Assembly (NCBI GenBank): GCA_008828725.1
Contig: MEHQ01003141.1
Coordinates: 28,648 to 92,647 of the forward strand
Direction: 5' to 3'
Length of the DNA stretch: 64,000 nucleotides
From: Saccharina japonica
Taxonomy: Eukaryota > Sar > Phaeophyceae > Laminariales > Laminariaceae
Shown here piece by piece: positions 57,131 through 64,000 of the stretch (the first letter of the stretch is position 1; each line of letters begins with the position of its first letter). The position numbers and the translations under genes were made by a program. The notes beneath the pieces are model-generated. The model had not been told where the DNA came from and made no database searches. It saw only the letters and a program-made list of their open reading frames with translations.

Positions 57131-57234
57131 CGGGCGACCGTAGTAAACAGGACCTATGGTACACACAAAAAACTACATATTTACCATTTATTACCAACAA
57201 CATTTGGTCCTATTTACTATGGTCCTCCGTAATA
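57131..57234. mobile_element. MITE with ACGGAGGACCATAGT-type ends, copy 2
   Basis: Starts GACCGTAGTAAACAGGACC right after the SINE tail and ends GGTCCTATTTACTATGGTCC TCCGTAATA; reverse of the copy at 48001. Confidence 0.75.
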
Positions 57235-57797
57235 GAAGGAATGCGGTAGTCGTGCCCCGTTTTCGTCAAAGATGCCAGGATACAGCACTTTCACCCCTTG
57301 GCATTTTGAGACAGCACAACTTTGCCTTGACATGCCTTGGCTGACACCGAAACTACTAGGTTTTAGAGCGCATCACTCGGCGCTTTATACACCCTTGATA
57401 GCCTATCTACGATTTGCCTTGCTTGACGTGTCTCCTGGCATTTTTATTTTCGGGGGTGCGCACGTAATGCCTCACGGGTAGGAGATATTCGTAACGCGAA
57501 AAGCTATGTAACAAAAAACGAAAACATACTACGGATTGTATGTACGTATCAAAGCGAACACCACTACTGTGTATCGTACAATACAATACGGCTATGATCG
57601 TATCACCAGCATAAGACTGTTCCCATCGGAGATGGTACTCCGGCAGGCGGTAGGTACTAAAACAATACCAATATCTGCGATGATAAATAGACGCTGTGCC
57701 TTGGCTACCCTGGCATTACGCCAATCAAAGCAGACGTCAGGTGAGTGGGAAAAATACTGGTAAAAACTCTTCCAACCTGGAAAGAAAATGCGGGATA

Positions 57798-58240
57798 TGT
57801 AACAGCCGATTTTCCTAATTGAGAATTGCCTTTCCGATGAGAATGATAACCGAAAATATTGTTTTTTGAATTGTAAGAGATGTACTTCCCTCGCAGTCAT
57901 TTTTTTCACTGTAAACTGTTGTCAGTTGTGACACCCATCGAAGACAAAAAAAAAACGGCATCGAAAGTCTCACAATATCGAAGTTCCCAGAAAATCTGGA
58001 TTTATGGGCGAGGTACCTCGCTCATAAATGCAAATTCCCTTAAATATTTCATGTTTCGAGCCTGTCGAGGTTGAATTAAATTTGTTTTTCGTGGATCGAT
58101 ACCTACCTTCGAGGAGCATTTTTTCTAGGTCAAATTTCGATCGTGAGCGAAATACAACTCTTAAACAATAACAAAATACTAAAATCGATTTTCATTCTCA
58201 TCGGAAAGGCAACTCTCAATTAGGAATTTCGGCTGTTATA
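57798..58240. mobile_element. TIR element of about 440 bp with 46-bp ends
   Basis: Left end TAACAGCCGATTTTCCTAAT and TGCCTTTCCGATGAGAATGA; right end their near-perfect complement (TCATTCTCATCGGAAAGGCA). No coding capacity; single copy here. Confidence 0.88.
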
Positions 58241-58249
58241 CAGTGTTTG

Positions 58250-59763
58250 CTTTTCTCCCTTCTATGTGCAATGCCAGGTAAACGTAGAAGGGTTCAGTAT
58301 AATCGGCCCCTACTGTGATCCGCGGTCACAATGTACAAAGTAGCAGGAATGATTAGTATTCCATTTGCCATCTGACAATAAATGGGTATCCTTGCCCTAC
58401 CAATACCCTCGTCGGGTTGTTCGCTCGTGGGCCCTCATATTATGGAGTACTGCTAGGCTGCTAGGTAGTTGCACGGAGTCCACATAAATACACACTGACT
58501 GATTCAATAGGGCTCATTTCGTTTCCGTGGTGTTTTTTTCTCGGGTGCTTCTGAGTGATCAACGTTGAATCTCACGTTTGCTACACACCAACCATTGTCG
58601 GATGGCAAGGATGACCATAATAATGTATTATTGTTGTTGTATTATTTTCCTTCCGACAATGTAATGTGCAGGGCATTATTCATTCAGAATGAAAAAGCTG
58701 ACACAATTGGTCGAATACCACTGATACTGATCTCATCCAACCATTTCTCCTCCCCTGCGTCTACTCAGTTGAATACGCGCTACCACCCTTTACCCAAACA
58801 TTGTACCTGCTATATATCTATTCGCCGTGCGTCCTACTCCGCATCTACATTCCACCCCCACGCCATGGGAAGTAATAGTATTGTTTAGATTCTTTTCAAC
58901 CTTTCCCCCGCTCACCCACAACGGCCGAACTACAGTAGTAAGCACTTGATTAAAAAAAAATCTACTACGAGTACTGCTCATATATGGCCGTTATTGGTTA
59001 CCTGGTACTATCGAAGAGTACTTTGTCCTAAATTCTACTGGAAATTCCTGATTTACATTCTTTCTGATGTTCAGTACCGTATGATATTTGATTTCCTAAT
59101 TTATTTACCAACAGATCAAATCTAGCGTTCCTGATGCTTGCTCTCTTCTGCAAAATTTGGCGATTCAGGAAATATGTTTCATTTTTTTCTCCCGACATGA
59201 AGAGGAAAATCAGGAAACTTTTCTTCATCAGGAAATTTACCAGAGGGCGAAAAAGCAGGAACGCTTGCAGTAGCAGCATTCTTCTTGTAGTATTGTTTAT
59301 TCGCAGTAGCATTCCTCTTGTAGGAAAAAAAAAACACAGGAAAATCAGGAAATAGAAACAAAAACCAAGCCAAATATCAGAAAAATCAGGATTTCTAATG
59401 CAAAACCTTCTTCGAAAATAACGACTCTTATCGAATTATTTTTTCCATTGTATTTCTCTTGGTTTTTGTCACGAACAAAATAGGAAAAATGCATGCGAAA
59501 AACAGTCAAAACAGCGAAACTACTATTAACAGTAACAAAAACAAACGAAAACAGGAAATTCAACAGCCTACAAAACAAACAGGACTGCTCACGTGGCATT
59601 CCTCGTATAGGTTATTTTCATTTTTCACCACGACACACACCACAACAAAGCTGAGCTGAAAAGCAAAAACGTTTAGTTGGAAAAAAAACACACACACACA
59701 TAAGAGGGAAATCACAAACATTAGTAGGAGATTTACAGTCAGTTGCTCGATAGTAATGGCCCC
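58250..59763. other. no gene recognised; AT-rich
   Basis: A and T are frequent. ATCAGGAAA-like motifs recur between 59160 and 59390. No motif-supported exon is seen. Confidence 0.4.
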
Positions 59764-61470
59764 TTACCGGCGGGTAGTCGACCTGGTCGACCTCGTGTGC
59801 TGTGGTGCCGAGGTGCCGTCCACCTCCGCCGTCGCCGTAGCTGCTGCCGCCGCCGCCCTGGAGGCTGACCGGAGCACTCGCCCCGGCGCCTCGACATCCA
59901 CCTTCCCTCGGGCACCGGCCCCCTTGGCCTTCGTAAGTCGCTCGGTGCGGGCACCACCAGCCCGGGAAACCTTGCCGCACGGTCCCTTCGGGGCAGACCC
60001 CTGCTTGTCGGGCCTACCGGTCGCCCCCTGTGCGACGAGCGACGGGACTTTCCCGCTGATGGTGCTGCTCGTGGGGGCGGGTTTACTCACCGCCTTCGCG
60101 GTGAGCGACGGTACCTTCTCCTCCTCGACAGGGCTTCGCTCCGGCTCAGGGGCGGACTTAGACACCGTCCGCGCGGTGAGCGACGGCGCGGCGTCCTTGC
60201 CGATGGAACCGCGGTTGTGGACGGGCTTAGCCACCGCCCTCACGCCGAGAGACGACACGTCCTTGTCGATGGAACCGCCGAGCTTCGGGGCGGCCATCAT
60301 GGGCGCCTTCCCTCCCCCTGCTCCGTTTCCTCCGGAGTTGAGGCTAATCGCGGAGAGAGCGCGACGGGGGTGCTTCGACATGCCCTCTTCCCCGCCCGCT
60401 GACTTCCTGCCCTTGGAAGGTGTCTGCTGCTGCTGCTGCTGCTGCTGCTTGGGGCCGGGTGTCGTCATTGCCGCCGGAGAAGGTGCCACCTTGTCCGCGG
60501 GGCAGATGGCGGCAGGCGGCGCGCTCGGGCGTGTGGCTTCCACCCTACGGCGGGATGGCGTCTGCTGCTTGGGGGAAGGAGATGCCGCCTTTCCCTTGAC
60601 CTTGTCCTCGTTCTCGTCCTTGGCGGCGGTAGGTGCGGTAGCGGCGGGAGAAGGGGAAAGCACCGGGTCGGGGCTCACCACTGGCCAGACAGAGGCCCCA
60701 GAAGGGGCTTCCATCGAGGTACCCCCCAAGCCTGTCGCAGCCGTGGCCACCTCAGACACTGCCAGTGAGGGGTCGACGACTATGGTCGTTGTCGCTAACT
60801 TTTCCTTCAGTCGAGCGACTTCCGCCTCCAGACCACGATTGGTCTCGGCTTGTCGATTCTTTTCAGCGCAGAGGCTGGCGTTCTGCGTAGCCAGCTTCTC
60901 CTGATTATCCTGGAGTGCCAAAAGTTGATCGTGGACCTCGGCCACTTGGACGGGCGAGTTATTCTCCCACTGTCTCTGTGCCGCATCTAGGCAGGCGACG
61001 TCCGCCCTAAGGCCGTGGTTGACCTCCATGAGTCGATCCTTTTCAGCGCACAGGCTGACGTTCCGCGTGGCAAGCTTCTCTTGATTGGCCTGGAGTGCCA
61101 AAAGTTGATCGTGGACCTCGGCCACTTGGACGGGCGAGTTATTCTCCCACTGTCTTTGAGCCGCGTCTAGGTGGGCGACGTCTGCTCGAAGACCTCGGTT
61201 GGCCTTCTCGAGATCCTCCTTCACTGCGATCACTCTGGCGAACTCCCTTTGCAGGTCCGCGTTCTTTTCTTCTTCTTGGTTCAGGCTGTGCTGGATTTGG
61301 TCTAGACGCGTGGAGACCTCGTCCAGCGCACGCGCAGTTTTTAGTTGAACGCCAAGCTCGACGCGAGCTTGGTCCCTTTCTTTGCGCAGAACACGCCTCT
61401 CGTCCTCGCAGGTATTCAGGCGGTAGACCAGGTGGCCCAGCATCCGCTTGACCCGGCCAGCGGTCACGAC
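59764..61470 (-). CDS. coiled-coil protein of unknown function, single long exon seen
   Basis: I do not recognise the family. From the first ATG (61443) the frame has 559 codons. The N-terminal 250 residues are charged heptad-type coiled coil (ERRVLRKERDQARVELG and onward) with a 60-residue segment present twice in tandem (DAAQRQWENNSPVQVAEVHD occurs in both). The rest is low-complexity, rich in Ala, Pro, Ser and Lys, with a run of eight Gln and several SLTAKAVSK-like repeats, and a basic end. The frame is open past the ATG to an acceptor-like CTTATCTTAG at 61471, so an upstream exon is possible; its TAA overlaps a donor-like GGTAAGG, so the true end may also differ. It could be a chromatin or cytoskeletal protein, or part of a mobile element; no reverse transcriptase or integrase lies nearby. 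Confidence 0.65.
   Translation of the reverse strand, partial: VVTAGRVKRMLGHLVYRLNTCEDERRVLRKERDQARVELGVQLKTARALDEVSTRLDQIQHSLNQEEEKNADLQREFARVIAVKEDLEKANRGLRADVAHLDAAQRQWENNSPVQVAEVHDQLLALQANQEKLATRNVSLCAEKDRLMEVNHGLRADVACLDAAQRQWENNSPVQVAEVHDQLLALQDNQEKLATQNASLCAEKNRQAETNRGLEAEVARLKEKLATTTIVVDPSLAVSEVATAATGLGGTSMEAPSGASVWPVVSPDPVLSPSPAATAPTAAKDENEDKVKGKAASPSPKQQTPSRRRVEATRPSAPPAAICPADKVAPSPAAMTTPGPKQQQQQQQQTPSKGRKSAGGEEGMSKHPRRALSAISLNSGGNGAGGGKAPMMAAPKLGGSIDKDVSSLGVRAVAKPVHNRGSIGKDAAPSLTARTVSKSAPEPERSPVEEEKVPSLTAKAVSKPAPTSSTISGKVPSLVAQGATGRPDKQGSAPKGPCGKVSRAGGARTERLTKAKGAGARGKVDVEAPGRVLRSASRAAAAAATATAEVDGTSAPQHTRSTRSTTRR
60435..60458 (-). repeat. CAG repeat (poly-Gln) in the coiled-coil gene
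   Basis: Eight Gln codons; seen as CTGCTG on the plus strand. Confidence 0.9.
60865..61224 (-). repeat. 180-bp tandem duplication inside the coiled-coil gene
   Basis: Two copies in frame; a stretch of over 60 bp from GGAGTGCCAAAAGTTGATCG is identical between them. Confidence 0.92.
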
Positions 61471-61471
61471 C

Positions 61472-63130
61472 TAAGATAAGGTGCATCAGGCAAGAGATAA
61501 GAGGCAATACGATAGACGCGCCAGGAAGGGAGATGCCAGGCACAATTAATATTACAGTATAAATATTATAGCAGCAGTATTTCATTTGCCATCCGACAAT
61601 GTGCAGCGTGAGCGTCAATAAAAAAACGGCGAAGAAAACAGAAAACGAAGGTATCTATATATGAGTATACACTAGAGTAAGAGAGATACCATTACCTGGA
61701 AGTGGCGGAGAAGCTCACGAGCGGGCCGTCAAAAGCGGAAAATCACAAAAAACAAACAAACAAAAAACGCTCGATACATGTTTGGTCAGTGATTCGTCTC
61801 CGATATGAGAGCACCTTCAGACACTGGATCACAATCCTCGCCGTTTACGTATCAATCGAGATGAGTTGTCAACAACGGAGCGGCCTATGCAAGGCGTGTA
61901 GAAAAACCTATAGAATGCAGTACGGGAAAAAAAAAGAAAAAAAAAAACTGTGTGGCCCGCGTGTGGTTCCACTAGTACGAGGAGGGTACTTGGATAACTC
62001 GCCATAAAGTTTAAAACCTATTAAAATAGCAGGTTTTCCTACAATTTGGTTCAAGCGTTGGACGTCCACCCCATGTTTTGGGCATGGATCCTATTTTTTT
62101 TACGCTTGTTTTATGAACCCCTGCCAACCGGTGTGACGTGTTTTTTCCCGCCAGATCTTTGTTTTTAAAAAGGGCAATGACCAAAAACGGGTATACCCTG
62201 TCGGTTTTCACTTAAAAACGGGTACAGCCTGGAATCAAGTAAAAAACACACCCAGCGAGCCACGCGATTGGCCAAAAACAAGTGGTACCAATTTTTGAGC
62301 GATATCATACTGGACCGCTGTTCCGAGTACAACTACTAATAACTGTAAATGTCTATTATGCTTGGCTTTCAACCGTTTTTGGTTATTGATTTTGCTTAAA
62401 CCACCTGCCTACAGTGTGCCTCGCTCTCCACTGCGTCTGTGGCCGCTCTTTCGTTGTGTCATTATCTTCCAAGCTTTTTCACACTCTATTCAACCATTTT
62501 ACGCACCTGGGTACGTACGTCTTCAGAGTTATATATTACGACCATCCACCTATTAATATATACTGCTGTTATATATATGTATGCACAGCAGTGATGGAGA
62601 TTGCCTCCGGAAACAGTGCCGATCAATTCTTGAAAAAGATTGCCCCCAAAAAGGCAATCTTGATATTTTCGGCAATCTTGGCGAAAAGAGACAATCTCGA
62701 TCTCGATTTTCAATCTTGATCTTTATCTCGCTAAATTAAGAAGTTTTGATGCTTTATTATCGTTCGTAGCTCCGTTTTTTTGCAATGTAAGACTGCTTCG
62801 AGTATTTGGTACCCGTGTTGTTGTCGTACATAGGTACCAGATGGTTAGTACACTACTGCAGCACACCTATTAATAATGATAAGAAACAGGACAAGCTGGA
62901 CCAGGCTCGATTTCTTATTTGAGAATGGGATTAGTGCTACACTAATTTCAGTACAGTACCGGCCCGTTCAGAAGAAAGTAACTCAGAAGAAAGTCAGCCC
63001 GAAATAATGAAATTAATGAGAAAGCTCTCAGCCTATTATAGTCAGAGCCTAAGAACAAATAAAGTTCACATCAAAAAAGCTTGTTGTGCACTATTAGTAC
63101 TACTTACTGCAAAAAGACATTGTGCACTAC
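61472..63130. other. no gene recognised
   Basis: AT-rich with a few short frames without family motifs. A partial reverse copy of MITE family F end sequence lies at about 62880-62945 (AAGAAACAGGACAAGCTGGA). Confidence 0.4.
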
Positions 63131-63133
63131 AGT

Positions 63134-63311
63134 CAGTACAGGACACCTACAGTAACAAGAAACAGGATATAAAGAAAACCAGGCTAATATTTGGAGGAAA
63201 ATACTAAATTCGGGAGTCGTTATCTTGAAATTAGTGTGGAAAGTACCCTCTTTCGAATAAGAAATCCAGCTTGGACAGACTTCCGGTTTTTCACTTGGTG
63301 TCTGTACTGTA
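63134..63311. mobile_element. MITE family F, copy 3
   Basis: CAGTACAGGACACCTACAGT at the left and CTTGGTGTCTGTACTG at the right; the core TCGGGAGTCGTTATCTTGAA is shared with the copies at 7.1 and 52.5 kb. Confidence 0.8.
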
Positions 63312-63904
63312 TTACATGGTTATTGTAGGAAAAACGCTTGTCGGGGATCGAAATTAGAAAGTGCACATGAGAACGTGTGCTTTTGCGCGCGCTCCAGAAT
63401 AAGACAAATAGCCTGAGTCCGATTTGGGTTTCTTGTGAGAGGGCCAGTACTGTATAACGACTCTCAATTTATTATGTTCTTGTTAATCCGAGCCTTCCTT
63501 TCTTATTGCACGTTTTCTTATAATGTGCCCTGTACTGTATCCCACGAGGCTTCGTACTTTATACTGGCTTCCCACTTCCCATGCATACACGAAACACAGC
63601 AAGCGAAATCGTTACAGCAAGGAGGCATCTATCTACACATATCTGGTGTCGAAGCACTGGGCGCAAAGCTCAGACCATCAGCCGCCTCGAGAGACCGTTG
63701 AAGGCTCATCATGTCCGACGTACAATAGACCGTAGATGTGTGCCAGCGTGCGGTACAGCTGGTATACACAGTATGGGCCCGCCAAAAACAAACATCTAAT
63801 CTGAGCAAGCCTTAGAACCTTAATTAACACTATTAACATACAGACTAACACGTACCTGGTAGGATTTAGTGAGCACTCGCCGGTGAGCACGATTTCCTAT
63901 TCCA

Positions 63905-64000
63905 AATTTCTTCGCGTCTTCCCTAACGTGAGCCTTATTTTCTTGGCAGGTTGTTTCTTAGTCGTGAGCCTTATTTTCTTAGCAGGTTGTTTCTTCTTCG
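63905..64000. repeat. 43-bp direct duplication at the window end
   Basis: GTGAGCCTTATTTTCTT.GCAGGTTGTTTCTT occurs twice. The second copy runs to the window edge. Confidence 0.8.

Overview
The window is nuclear DNA from a photosynthetic stramenopile, most likely a brown alga related to Ectocarpus. The evidence is that GC-rich short exons with canonical splice sites are scattered among kilobase-sized introns full of repeats, and that a ketol-acid reductoisomerase precursor starts with a signal peptide ending in ASAF. That motif marks the bipartite plastid targeting signal of algae with a red-derived secondary plastid. The organism call is inference; the gene calls rest on protein family motifs read directly from the exons.

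Layout. On the minus strand at the left (540-4336) is a small gene for signal peptidase complex subunit 1 (SPCS1/SPC12), split into three or four exons. Back to back with it, possibly sharing a promoter of about 180 bp, the plus strand carries a 21-exon M1 metallo-aminopeptidase of the PepN type (4519-33692; about 940 residues). All catalytic motifs are visible and every splice phase agrees. A 5'-truncated LINE fills the end of its first intron. A repeat-rich gap follows (33693-36729). Then comes a 12-exon plant-type ketol-acid reductoisomerase (ilvC; 36730-52885; 560 residues), complete from the plastid signal to the stop codon, with one GC-AG intron. The right end (52886-64000) has few genes: MITEs, tRNA-headed SINEs, a tandem array of exon-like units, and one long minus-strand reading frame for a coiled-coil protein of unknown function (59764-61470).

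The genes do not form a pathway. SPCS1 acts in the ER signal peptidase, which would cut the signal part of the two predicted organelle precursors. PepN trims peptides to amino acids. IlvC makes branched-chain amino acids in the plastid.

The most unusual signal lies in the introns. At least six exon ends in the two large genes have partial copies (here called exon-edge echoes) within the neighbouring intron, often with the splice site included and usually embedded in or beside a microsatellite. One echo matches its parent at 42 of 43 bases, while others are clearly decayed, so the process looks recurrent. Tandem arrays often begin a few bases from a splice donor. The extreme case is about 110 apparently perfect copies of a 9-bp unit in the last ilvC intron. 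Two related dispersed repeat families whose edge is a G tract (C tract in reverse) recur about 30 times. There is one assembly gap (25779-26019).
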